From Paragonimus westermani (taxonomy: Eukaryota > Platyhelminthes > Trematoda > Plagiorchiida > Troglotrematidae), in the NCBI GenBank assembly GCA_008508345.1, contig QNGE01000128.1, positions 49,199-113,198 of the forward strand: 64,000 nt of DNA, given 5' to 3'. The notes under the pieces were generated by a model that saw only the letters and a list, made by a program, of their open reading frames with translations, was not told the origin of the DNA and ran no database searches. Every line of letters begins with the position of its first letter. The stretch's first letter is position 1. Position numbers and translations under genes: made by a program. Below, piece after piece: positions 1 to 12,410 of the stretch.

Positions 1-700
1 AAATCAACTGTCTCACGAAGGGGAACATTTGTAAAAAGGGAATCAACATCCATGGAATACATTAATTGGGTACTCACGGAAGTGTTTTGTAAGATTTCAA
101 CTAATTCGAAAGAATCCTTCAAGCAGTGTGGGGATAAGACTTTACGAATGGGATCCAAAATGTCCACTAGCCAACGAGCAACTTTATGGTACGCGGAATT
201 GTTCATGCATAAAAATGGACGTAGAGGTGTACCATCCTTGTGTACTTTCGGAGCACCTCTCAATCGGGGTGTTTTCGTGCCGACTGGTTTCAGCTGTCTA
301 TACTGAGCTTCAGATATGTGTCCATGTGACAGCAATATCTGAAGTTGTCTCGCCACTTGCTTTTCCACCAATATGTTATTTTCGGCTGTCCGGTCTACTT
401 TGAACTTCCTCTGGTCCTCCAAAATGATATTCATTTTCCTTAAATATTCGTCTTTGGTCATGACTACCACACCAGAGCCTTTATCCGGTTTAAGCAATAA
501 CAAATGCTGCATCTCTCTCAGTTCCTTCATGGCCCGATGGTGTTCCTGCTTTAGACAGCACTGTTGAAGAATGGGTGTCGACTGATGAGAGTAATTGAAA
601 TGTTAACATATCGCAATATATGTCTTCTTTCTGCTCTGATGAAGGTTTCTGTTTGCCGATGAAACCACTGTACTTATGCCATCTCTCCCGGAGTGATGCA
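1..700 (-). mobile_element. Penelope-like retroelement, reverse transcriptase fragment
   Basis: Read on the minus strand, one frame is open from about position 610 to the window edge and encodes the start of a Penelope-type reverse transcriptase. Visible signatures in order are LKPDKGSGVVVMTK (near 490-450), LRGAPKVHKDGTPLRPF (near 265-215), ARWLVDILDP, CLKDSFELVEIL and MYSMDVDSLFTNVPL close to position 20. These match the RT1-RT3 region of Penelope-like elements, where a conserved KDG-PLRP block precedes the first catalytic Asp. Upstream (610-700) the similarity continues in a different frame (WHKYSGFIGKQKPSSEQKEDI), so at least one frameshift is present near 575-610. The rest of the domain and any GIY-YIG endonuclease lie outside the window. 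It is probably an element fragment rather than a host gene. I cannot tell whether it is still active. Confidence 0.85.
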
Positions 701-3700
701 TCCAGTCAATCACTTATTGATAATCAAACCGACTAGCATCCCTCATGCTGGCGTGATTTACTCAACCGTGCACTTTGCGTCACGCCGTGCCTCGTCTGCT
801 TGCTGGCCCGTTCATTTGAACTAAGACCAATCTTGGATGAGAACGTTCGCGTGCACATGCGCGGGCCTGTTTGCATTGATCGATACAAATAGCCCAACAC
901 AGCCACTGCTGTACGGCGTACAACAGCCACGTCTTCGGTTTTGTAGAAGTTGGCCGAGACCTTCCTTGAGGTCGACCAACACACCCATTGAAGCAACCTG
1001 GCTGATTCGACGGCTCAACTCACAGTCGGCCGTTTGTACCACGCTGCCAGGACAGTCAAGCAATCTCTACGCCGAGTGAGTGATCGGGTTGTTTACGTGT
1101 TCACGTGGTACGGAGGGACCTAGGTTTGGAGGTCGCTGTGCACATGTCGGCTAATCGGGCACCTCACCGCGTGGATACAGTGTGTCTGCTGTACGGTTAA
1201 CACTGACACTAATAGATATAATATTAACTATATACTTTGACTACTCATAAGTAGTTGAATATGTTCGTCAATATGAATTACTTGCTAGGCGATGGCCTAT
1301 CCATAGCCGGCCTCTTCCACAGTTTACTCGTTGCTCATATGCCATGTGGTAACTGGCTGTGAGTACGAACGAGAAAGGCAACAGTTGGTCTGAGCAGTAG
1401 GAGTTCAATAAGTTTATCTGTACTCCAACGGTACTGCAACCAGGATGGTAAGAGATTCATCGTTTGCTGGTTTACACCATCCACGAGAAATGGCCTGTCA
1501 GACATTTCTCAACAATAAAGCGTGCACAAATCAGCGCAAATATCACAGCAGTGTTAATTGTGTTTGAGATCTCTTACTTAAACATCCTTCCGTTAGTGTT
1601 TAACTTGTTTAATGGCCCTCATATTAGACTAAACTTTAAAGCACCCCATGTATACCTGGCAAAGGAGTCCGCCGTTACCACAACACATCAACGATGAGCA
1701 CGAAAGCGTGTACCGACATTCCGTTCCTTATCGTATCGAGCTGGATTGCTTTACCATGAACATTCAACAATGTTTTATGGATATGTGATATAGTGTAGTA
1801 TACGATCCCTCACCAACCACACCACGGTTTACGGAGCTCAATTTTGTGCAGGTTGGTTTGTAAGAAATACGTATTCAGCGTCCGCGTGTGCACAATATTG
1901 TCATCAGTTAGTGAGTTCACGGGCGCACTCAATTCATACTGAAGAAAGAAAGCGGGCGTACTAATAGTCTATGTATTAGAATGATTCCGACAGAATGAAC
2001 ATACACCGCTTGCACCAAACCTGATGGAATGTGGTTGGGTTTGTTTTGTGCTAGCAACTTATCCATTAGTAGTTCACAAGCAGTTTTGTTCCCATTGGTA
2101 TTTTGCCATCGTTGAGTTTTATGATCCCTTCCAATGGGACCTTTTTACTTACGGGTTGTCATTCTTTCCCAGTGGTTTAACGTAGAACCGGATGAATGCA
2201 AGCAACCCAGCTTCCTCCAGTCGCCAATCTTCTTCTCTACGATTAATGAGTGATATGTCACTGGTTGCTACGAGAATACATAAGCTGCTTGCCAACGATC
2301 TCAAGTGATATAGGTGGGCATCATATCAATATTTTGCCTTCTAGACTGTACATCTTGCTCTATTGTACGCGATGACACACTGGGGTGCGTGCTGCACAAG
2401 TCATCTGAAATGCGTTCTACATATCAGAAGAAAAAATGAACGTCATATACTGACACTAAAACGGTATGTGTAAACGTAATCGGTGCTCTTTCGTGCATAT
2501 TCCTGATCAAAATGAACAAGATTTCACCTCGCAGTGTGAACTTGAGAGCAAAAACAGAAATGACAGAATATCATCACGTAGACGAACGTTCGTATCAAGT
2601 TACAGAATGTTTTCCGGGCGTTGAAATACAAATTCAACCAGCTCACCCACAAAACCGAACTTACTCGGATAAAACATGTACCTATTGATCCATTCATTGG
2701 TGCTGGTCATGATTTGGCTGAAATTCAACAGTGTTAGCGTCTGTCTGCTGTGGTTGACTTGGTAACTCGGTTGGTTGTGTGTGCTGGTAGGCTGACACGA
2801 CACGATCGACTGGCGTAAGCGAATGCGAGTACACACGTTTATAATCTGTCTTGGTGTGCTGGTGGAGAACATGAAAAGTTGACCACAAGCCGTACGGCAC
2901 TTTACCGCTTGAGATGTGAAGGTATTTGGAGTGTGAACTGTTCAGGTCACCAGAGGTTGTAAGCAGCATTGTCTACACTGTAACAAGCTGGCTGCTTAGT
3001 TTCATTTCAACCCTCATGTGTGTGGTGTTAGTAGTGCAGAACCAAGAAGAATTATTTGCTAGCCTGGTAAGATAGTCGTAGGAGCGGGTTAAGGGGTTAG
3101 TGTACAGTTCCATAAATTACGGACATGCTAACTTATTCAATGAGGCATGTTGTATATACATACTGTGCTACAAGTAATGGATCGCTACTACTGTCGTTTT
3201 GCACTATGCAAATGGACCTTTAACAAATTGAATTTATACTTCCTTGAGTAATCCTGCGGTGGTCTGTTTCCATCACTACTCATATGCACACCTCCATCAC
3301 ACACGGGCTGAAAGATACAGTCGTGTCAACGTATATGTCAAGCGTGCCGCGATAATGGTTCGGTTCAACAGTTTCTCATGACTATCAGTGAGTGTTGTTT
3401 GTTAAGTTGTTAAGCGGGTTGTACGGCCAAATTAAAACGCAAAAAATATGTCCAACTCGGGATGAAGAAAACCTGGTCAACCAAGTAATGATCAGCTGGT
3501 TAGTTGTACAGACAAAGTCTAGGGTCAGCCGCCCAAAACTTACGGAAACTGGACGGTACTACGTAACCAACCTTCATGTAAGCTGACAAAGAAGAATGGT
3601 GGTACGCACGTCGAACTGAGCTTATAACGAGTGCATAGTAGACAGTATATGCTCGCGCTGGTCATGCGCACAAGACCCAGATCTGTTGACTGACTTTTCT

Positions 3701-4263
3701 CAAAAGGTTGGCTTTCCACTACCATAAACTGTAGTGCTAACATCGATTCTGTGATCTTTCCTCTCCGTATCTATTTATCAGAGGTTTTCGTTTGTACGAC
3801 ACAGGTCACCGTTCTTACTTAATCCGTTCAGCGAATCCAGCTGAGCAGCGAATACACACTGGACACAATAACCATTCTAAAAATTGCTTGCCTCTTTCAA
3901 ACGCTTACGTTGTGGTACAAGTCTTTCACGCCTATACTTTAGCTCATTTACCAAGATTTCGGTCTAAGCTGTTAAGGTTACCGAGCAATCTGATTTTTGC
4001 ACTATCCTAGTCCATAAGGCAAACTGATGTAGTTCATGCGTTCTGTCAATCCATGCGTTCCCTCACTTCAGGTAAGCCGGTGTCCGTTTCGTGTCGAATC
4101 GATTGCCGCCCACTTGATTTTGCATGCGTTTTGTGAGTTGTATGTTTCAACTCATCGGTCCCTGTGATCTCCTAATCACCGATCAGTAGTTTCATATAGC
4201 GTTTTTCTGGTTCATACTAACTAGACAGGTAGATGTCCCAGCCGTGTGGCTTCATCACACGCA
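701..4263. other. No recognisable gene
   Basis: Only short open frames with no family signature. 730-1200 looks a little richer in G and C than its surroundings and is open on both strands, which may be part of the neighbouring element, but I see no motif. Confidence 0.5.
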
Positions 4264-4450
4264 ATGACGGCAAGTAAAATCTGTCCCGAGTGTACCAAAT
4301 AGATAGGACAAAATAGAGGAAATGTCGAGTGCTTACTGTGTAAATCGGCTACCCACTTGTCATGTCTAGGGATATCCTCAACAGCTTATGCAGTACTACA
4401 AGATAACCTCCCTAGATGCTTTGCATTTTGCTTGTACGGCGTGCCTGTGT
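4264..4450 (+). pseudogene. LINE ORF1 remnant with PHD-like zinc finger
   Basis: The reading from the ATG gives MTASKICPECTK, then an in-frame stop. It continues as NVECLLCKSATHLSCLGIS and, after a frameshift, DALHFACTACL. The Cys-x2-Cys ... Cys-x2-Cys ... His-x2-Cys ... Cys-x2-Cys spacing is that of the PHD/RING-like finger found in ORF1 proteins of CR1-type elements. In those elements it is thought to act in RNA/protein assembly. The frame is broken at least twice. Confidence 0.65.
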
Positions 4451-7057
4451 ACTACTGTTTTAACAGAAGACTGTTGTCTTACCTCAGAATAGCATAGAAA
4501 ATGGAAGTCTTAATAACATCCGGACTCGTCCTAATCCAGAAGTGAGGTTTATGGCTACAAAATCTCCACTACTAGAGCCTGATGAGAAATCTGATAGTTC
4601 GGTTAACTTACTGATTGGTATTAACTCATTATAAGATAATAATATAATACCACTTTTCCAATACAAGGCGTGTGACTACCGACTCTGACACCCTAGAGAA
4701 GAAAGTGGAGCGAGTGATGTTTGGTGGTGCAGTAGAAAGATGTCATCCATCTTCTATCAAGGGACACATCGCTTCAAAGACTGTTGGTAGGTGTACAACA
4801 TACCTAAGTCAAATGTGAGCAGACTAAACATGATCAACGCTATCGCACATCGTACTCAACCTCCCTGAGAACCTGTCACGAGGTCTAATAGCCTGGGAGT
4901 AGCACGATAAGACACTTCCTGTTGAACACTTTAAAAACCTGGACAGTGTCAGCGTTTCCATTGAACTTTTATAGACATTGTTTTAGAATACTAACCAAAA
5001 TACAACTTTCTAAGACCACCCGTTGTCCTACTTGGTGACAGGGGGGAACAGAACAACTAGTGGTCCTACTACAGGCTTCACAGGACCTGTCTAAAAACTT
5101 TACTATACTAAGACCAAAAGTCTGATAAAGTCTCAATTAGTGATCGTAAATTCGTGAAAAAGGAAGGCGTCTTAATAGTTATAGTGTTCGCCTTCTCGGA
5201 CAGTTGTGCCAACGCATTTCGTGGTCTAAATCAGCAAACATTTGTAGCCGATAAATCCGGGCTTTCTGACCTCCAAGTGAACAGTGGTAATGAACTACCT
5301 GAATCAGTTCCTCTTAGCATTCATTCCAGCATACAGACTCCTACGGGTGTCGTTTTTGACTCAGTACACAATTAGCCAAAATTATTGGATTGATCTACCG
5401 TTTGCCGTCAACTTCCAAGTGGTATTTGGGTTTATGTGGCAGATCTTGGAAAATCAAATCGGATCTTTCCGAGTTATATGGTGCTCTAAATTTATCTTCC
5501 ACACGAAGTCACGCCGAAGTTTTGAGTGATGCCTCATCGGTCACTTCATTCCAGAAACAAAAATGAGCTACAATGGTTGTCACAATCGATAACTGAGTCA
5601 GAAGCACCAAAATTCAGAGCTTGACCGGCTTCCCGGAATGGAAAACGACTGGAGGTAAACTCACGAGAGAAGTATACTGTTAGGACCTCTATAGAGTGCT
5701 TTTAAGTTTTTGTCGCATCTCTTCTGAACAAAACGAAAGAGTTTTGATTAGTATGTGGTGCGATGAAATCGTTGCTGGTCGTTATAACGGAAGCCTTGTG
5801 TATGACAGACGTTGAACACGAGAAAGTTATACCAGATATGATTGTGTCTCGTCACGATTGCCAGCATTCAAAAGGCGGTGGTCCAAGACATCGGCGGTTA
5901 GTGACTCGATTCTCATGAATTCGTCTGAAACCATATGGCGGATTTTAAACGATAATCCGGTTACCTAATCTGTGTGAACAACCGACCTCTCGCTGGTCAA
6001 CGATGATTTACTGAATAACGTCATACACAGGCTAATCTACACAGATCTTACAGATCCTGATCGTAAGTGGTTTCAATTTCCCCGCGGTTAACTTTGACAA
6101 CAACGGGCTCTACAATGCAGTTATGAATTCCCATGTAACCGCGGTAGAGATTCTCTCGGAAATCTACAGAGCTAGGTTCTACTATGCACAGCCAAAAGTA
6201 GATGATTAGTGGCATATAGATTGATGTCTTCTTGGTTGTTGGGACCTTGGAGTCATTACAATCTAATTAGTTTGTGAAGTGAAGATATTTCACTAACTTG
6301 AAACTTCGCAACTAACTTCTACGAAGCGTACTGGAAATCACCGACCGAAGAATCCAGTGATATATGTTGATTTGATGCCACGAAGAGCTCAACGCTTGAC
6401 GATCACTAGCAGCTTACTGTGGATGCCTCAACAAAAACCATCGACCAGTATGCCCACATCAGACAACCCAGACGACTCAGGTGCAACAACCCAATTCGGC
6501 GCTGCGAAAGGTTCTTACTAACAGTATAGAGGCCGTATTAGAACATATATTAGTTGAAAAGTACTGAAAAAACGCACGTTAAGTAATGTATGGTCTCTAA
6601 CCAAGCAACAACGGCTGTGAAAGCTGACAAACATTAACACCAACTAGATCTGACGAAAAAGTTGTCATTTGAGAACTGTTCTATAGTACTGTTGAGTCTT
6701 TCAGCAAACGGCATCAGACAATCTCCCATATACATCGCGCTGGTGGGATGACCGTCTCAAATAGAAAAACCGCCAACGTTCACGGCAATCAGTATCTGAG
6801 TGCGTTTGTTTCTAGCTGCACAGAGTACATTCATTCAGTACCTACACTATCGACGTCTTGACAGCAATTACTTTCGCATCACGCAGTGTGTTCCAAAAAC
6901 CATCAACGCTTTGGGAATCTAAATCTCTAGGTGCTGATCTCACCTCTCTCCCAGCGCTAAAAGTGCGCTAATGGGTAACCAGAATTGCGGACCTTTTAAT
7001 CTACTTTTGCAGAAAGACAACCTTCCCAAAGCTTGAAAGACGCACACAACGTTGCCC

Positions 7058-8217
7058 ATCTATAAAGATGATGGTCAAGATTAGCCCACTAAGTACAGGC
7101 TGATGTCACCATTAACGGTTGCCTCAAAGGTCAAGGAGAGCCTGATTGGCAACGAGTTATGTAAACACTATTTGATTCGTACTGCTGTTAGAGAAATTGG
7201 GACAGAGGCGGATGATGGGAGAAGAACAGTTGGTGTGGTTTTTCTAGGCTTCTTTAAGACCCTCAGCCGAGTAGACCACTCGACACTCAGCGTGAAATTC
7301 TGAAATTACGACGTGGAAAATCCCATACTCATGCGACTCACCGACTACCATCAAGATCGCTGTCTTAATGTCAGAGTGACTAGCCTATTTTCAGATTGGT
7401 ATTGCTCGTTCAGTGTTGTGCCACAAGGTTACATTCTAGGAAATCTGTGCCTTGTTATGTTTGTATTCAAAATCCTACGGCTTGTCAATTCTCCGTTGCT
7501 ATTATATGCCGATTGCCGTAAAAGTTGGTGTACAGTGGATAACAATGCTGAAAATGAGAGGCTACAGAGTGATTTAAATATGTTACACTGCTGAACCACA
7601 AACAGCCTCCTCCATTTTAACAAGATTAAATGTGTAGTGATGCCACCCCGTTATCTGGGATACACAGATTACTTTCTGGAAGTCGGAAAAGTGAGTACCG
7701 TCACTCGAGAGCGCGATTTGGACACGACTGTCTCCCAGCAGCGCATCAGTGGTCAAGGAATCCAGCTGAGTACTTGATTCACTCACTAGACTGACCGAGT
7801 GGTTATGCTCAGACAGTTTCACTATTATGTTCAATTGGTTAGTGCACCCGTTCATGGGCTAAATCTCCGACCTTGTCCTCCTCAAATCGTAGAGAGTATT
7901 ACTGTTATTGAGAAGGTATGGAGTAGAGCTAGAAAGCGGGTTACAATTCTACATTCTCTACCCTACCCAGAGAGGATGTGTAAACTGGGGTATTTCACAA
8001 CGTGCTTCAGGCATATGGAAAGATATCTGATATTCGCACACAGGATCCTCCTCCACTCCTAACACTTGTGTCCAGTGAAAATAAACATCCTAAGGGTAAC
8101 TCAGTTAAGCTACAACGTGATATATGTGGTATGCATGACAGAAACACTCTTTTGGCTTTCGTGGGTGTACGATCCGGAACAACCTGTCACAGTCTGTCAT
8201 ACCTGTGTCACCGGTAG
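7058..8217 (+). pseudogene. LINE ORF2 reverse transcriptase and C-terminal region, broken
   Basis: Pieces of the CR1/jockey-type reverse transcriptase can be followed across frames. They are YRLMSPLTVASKVKESLI (7090-7150), VFLGFFKTLSRVDHSTL (7240-7290), VPQGYILGNLCLVMFV (7418-7465), and LLLYADCRK (7495-7521), in which the second catalytic Asp of YADD is Cys. The C-terminal part follows: IEKVWSRARKRVTILHSL (7905-7960) and NKHPKGNSVKLQRDICG (8080-8130). A stop at about 7303, a stop after 7594 and further shifts break the frame, and the YADC change alone should abolish catalysis. Confidence 0.85.
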
Positions 8218-8250
8218 TTGAATTCAACCACAGGCCTGACACACATGTAC

Positions 8251-11200
8251 AAGACACCAAACCGACTGTTAAGATAAAATTACCACCGGGATCGTTGCGG
8301 TGCAATGAAATTAATACTGACCTCTCATTGCTGGTGCCAGCTATTTGCTGTTTGTTATCTGCTGCAATGCGATTGTTGTAAGCTTGATAGGCAGTGACTG
8401 GGTTTTTATTTCGTTCGTTCTCCTCCAACCGTCTTTTTTTTACAGACGTTCTATTGCTGAAACGGAAACAATATGGCGACCACCCTTGTATTTTTAAACC
8501 GCACAACACAGATTCAGCGATACATAAGCATTCTAAGTTTTTGTTAATTTGTAAATTGCCTATGGATCCTACTAAACGTGAAAATTTGTTTGTACCGAAG
8601 GATTAGATGGCTGAGACGACAACAGACACGACTACCGGCTGAATGTTGATATCTACGCTAACAATGGAAGCCAGTCCCTTGAGCCGTTACTTACCCGTTT
8701 ATCCGTACTAGCAAATCTAAGATTGGGTCAAATGGGTTCATATATCCTCAGACCCAGACCGTGGAATCCACAAGCATCCGAGGTTCGGAAAAATGGGGCA
8801 CTCAATTTACCGTACTTTAGTAGACTAAAATGCCTGATGGTTTCTGTAACACACGCAGGACAGATTCCAGACCAGCGACTGGTGGAACATTTACAACACG
8901 GCGAGCCAAACTTGAATTATGTGTGCTGAAGAAAACTGCGACATCTTAGAACGTTCAGTGAACTACTCAACCGTCGTGATGAAGCCAAAACACGAACGGT
9001 TCTTTGGGAGTCCCATCATCTCTTTCTCCCAGTGATTTATTGATGGGATGCTCTAACTGAAGAAAGGCTTATTCAACATAGTGCTAATATCTTCAGTTTA
9101 GACTACAAAGCACAGAATTAAAAGCCTTGCTTTCAACCGATCCAGTTTCTCAAAATCACACTATTTTGTTGACAACCCTAACTTTAGAATCTGAGTTCTG
9201 TAACAACACGGTGAACGAACTGATTGTGTTGTGACCTGCATCCGGGCTGTGAGTGTAATTGCATCTGCAAGTTACCTGATAACTATATGAGACAGAACAG
9301 TTAGGCATATCACAGCTAGAAGTTCCGTAACCAAATTCCCGAGCTGAAACCAAGGGGAACAGATCAGTTGCGGGTTACGTGCGGAGTACAGCATGTTTAA
9401 TCGAGTGACGCACCACAGTGGACAAGTAGTCTCCTCTGAAATATAATTTGATAGACATGTCACTTTTGCAGGCTGTATGGATTGCAGGTTTTCCGACGTT
9501 TTACTGCTGTGGTCGTTAATACCCGTTCTTCTGGTGTCAGACGGTCTTATACGCAATTCCATCGACCTCTACCAAGCAGTGTTTTATCCTGAACCCTCAC
9601 GTAGACTGTAGGTGCAAAGCGTGAAAAGCGGGGATATTTACCACTCCAAAAGGCGTTGCGATAAATCGGCCGTTTTAGAATGCTATCATGGCACCTCGTA
9701 AGTACGACTTCTAAAAATATTAAGTTAACCTATGAATCAGTCCCATAAATAACAAGTGCATTTGAGCATATGAATTTCAGGAGGTTAAAAATAGAATGAA
9801 ATTATCACGATCCGTAAAAATCCAAATATCACCAACAATCCTTAAAAATGTAATCATGAAAATACTGTCTGGGGTTTATTTTTCAATCATTCCGAAGAAA
9901 ATATCATCCATTGTTGAGCCCAGTTTGTTGTACACGGCTACACTGTCAATTTGCTCAAAAGGAGCTCTTTCAAACTGAAAGTGAATGTTTTCTCTACATG
10001 AAAAAGTGAGTTATCTGAGTTATAAGGTGAAATAAATTTACAGTAATAGGCTCGCCTAAAACACACAAAGGAGTTATTCAACTACGCTCCATCTTAGAAA
10101 AGGACAGTTCTTCTTGTTGTCAGCTAACTCGAATGTTCGCTGAAGCGGTTAACCCAGTTCGCAAAATGTTTCTAACACATTGTTCAAAAGATTATTCTGA
10201 GCTAGTAAATGTTCTGGAGTAGTTTCCTGTAAATTCGAGAAACAGTATGTTCTGTCGAAGTGCAACCATTGCCTACCGTCGTTCTTTTCCGTGGGACTGT
10301 GATTTTTTGTCGCTTTGTTTCACTTCGATTCAACCAAAGAAACGTTTATTGAACAGCCAAGGAAAACCTGAACGCTTTACAGAGGCATGCAGGAGGGTAA
10401 TCAATAACTCAAGTGATTGATAAGACCAGAAAGTTTAAACCAAAGAAAGGGCGAATTATCGAGTACTTATGAATTCAGGCGACGCTGGCCCGAGTTTGAG
10501 AAACCCTCTGTCTAAACGCGAAGGTCAGTAAGTGGCAATTTACAGACGGAGCCAGGCCTAAACAACCGAGGAGAACGGCGAGACAGAAGTGATACTTTGT
10601 GAAAAGGTAGCAAACCAGGAAAAACCAGAAAATAACAAACCCAACAGAAGCCACCATTTTGTCACTCTGAGACAACTGGCCAACAGGTGACAAGAATCTC
10701 ATATCGGGGAGGAATAGTGTATGACACAGACAGTCGCAAAAGCGTGGTGACACGCGCTAAAACTAAAATCAGTCCTCATCGTCAGAAAGATCAGAGACTG
10801 GGAGCTCCAAATGGAAACTTTGGTGCGTACGTGTACTAACTTAACACTTTCCAGGGTATACGCAAAAAATATCAGATGCGAATTAAGGATGCTCATAACT
10901 GTAGGAGACCAAAGGTATACGATGATTACATTAAGTCTCGATCAATACTAAACGACACCGGTACGCAGAAGTAGCTAGGGAAGTTGAAGATCGGATTGTC
11001 GAGCACGGGAACAAGCTAGAAGTGTGTAAGGAGCCATTGGCGCGCACAGGCCGATAAGCGTGCAAAAACAAATGAGATTGCATACAGTAAGCGGACGGCA
11101 GGCAAATATCCTTACGTAAAATTCTGCGTACAATGTGAATTAGGGTTCTGGAAAGAATTTTGCACATCGTAGAGTAGGCAGACTTAGGTTATCTACAGGT

Positions 11201-12370
11201 CACTACAAAACTTACATGTTTACTGGAGGGGATGTTTCTCGGAGAAACTGATGCTTCATGGCTGATATTGAATACAGAGAATCGCAAGTCGTGCAACATT
11301 TGTTTACGTTAGTTTTGCACTTCCACAAATCTTGAAACGTTGCAGTACACAATTCTGAAGTTCCGAAAGTATCCTGCAACGTCGGATGAAACACTCTTTG
11401 CTCTTTAAACCTGCAGTTAATCTTGCGCTCGAACAACACTTCTTCACATGAGATGCATCTGGTGTTCAAGTTTACTTATACAACCACTCTGTGTGGGGCA
11501 AGTGAGCGTTTCAAACTTCTGCATGGGACAGCATCGTAACGAATGAAAAAGTGATATAGCAATCTACCGTTATACCTCCAACAGTTTCAGGCTGACTACA
11601 AAAATGATCAGTCACGATAACGAGGAGCACTCTAAAGTTAGTGACGATTACCGTAACAGCTTGAATAAAGCACTACTGAGCAAGGCTACTGTTCACAGTT
11701 GAGGCGGGACAGGGATGTACACAGAACTAGTGGCCCACTTGCTCACCTTGGGAATTCCACTTCACATGATCTAAAGCGCCAGACGCTAAGTCTAAAGGGA
11801 CAACCTGTTCAGTCGCTAACGAAGGCCAGTAACTTGCTTTTAGCTTACTGTTCCAAATGGCCGATACAAAAGTTCTTGGTGCGTGCGTTATTTAAGAGTG
11901 GCTATTCAAACTGTGGGCTGCAGATCAATAAAAACTGGAAAGATAAAGACATTCAAAAATTCAACTGAGTTACAGAGGGCTGCCGATTAAACCTGGGGTG
12001 CATTCACAAAGCCTGACGGGAATACCAAGCATCAAATTGAAACGCATGGTTCAGTTTTCTGGGGATTCGGTTGTTAACCACCACAATTCCACGGAGGTGT
12101 TAAGAAACAGTTTATTCTAACGATACACTGACTAGATATTCAGTTTTATAAGGCTATTGCAGTTGCATCTCAGTCTGTCTAATCCAGCAAACCGTGCCAA
12201 TATATTTGTGGAACTTCGTACCTATGTTTAAAATAAATTATATTTCCATATGTGAATAGAATGTACAAGCTGCTGAGCCGAAGCGAAGTGCACGATTTAC
12301 GTTTGTTATCCAAGCTGTTTACTGGCAATGCCTGTTTCAAAAATTATTTCAAGTCTACCCTTTGGGCGCG

Positions 12371-12410
<40 letters not shown>

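Larger units (their letters stand above)
4264..8250 (+). mobile_element. Degenerate CR1-like non-LTR retrotransposon, nearly full length
   Basis: About 4 kb on the plus strand shows the order expected of a CR1-like LINE. First comes an ORF1 remnant with a PHD-like cysteine/histidine finger (4264-4450). A trace of the endonuclease domain follows (6053-6105, reading SGFNFPAVNFDN, compare the GDFN block of APE-type endonucleases). The reverse transcriptase is at 7058-7640, and the C-terminal tail is at 7880-8217. Stops and frameshifts occur throughout, so the element is dead. The spacing is that of a complete element and not a 5'-truncated copy. Exact ends are not visible: I placed the left one at the ORF1 start codon and the right one where the C-terminal similarity ends. 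Confidence 0.8.

Noticed and set aside
576..600. CTGATGAG ... GAAA on the + strand near the Penelope-like element
   Set aside because: The segment between the two core boxes (AGTAATT) cannot form a proper stem II, and it lies antisense to the element's coding strand.
635..668. CTGATGA ... GATGAAAC on the + strand
   Set aside because: No stem II next to the core; the bases are explained as antisense of the Penelope-like coding region.
8105..8509. 134-codon minus-strand frame after the CR1-like LINE
   Set aside because: Partly antisense to the LINE C-terminal region and otherwise unrecognised.
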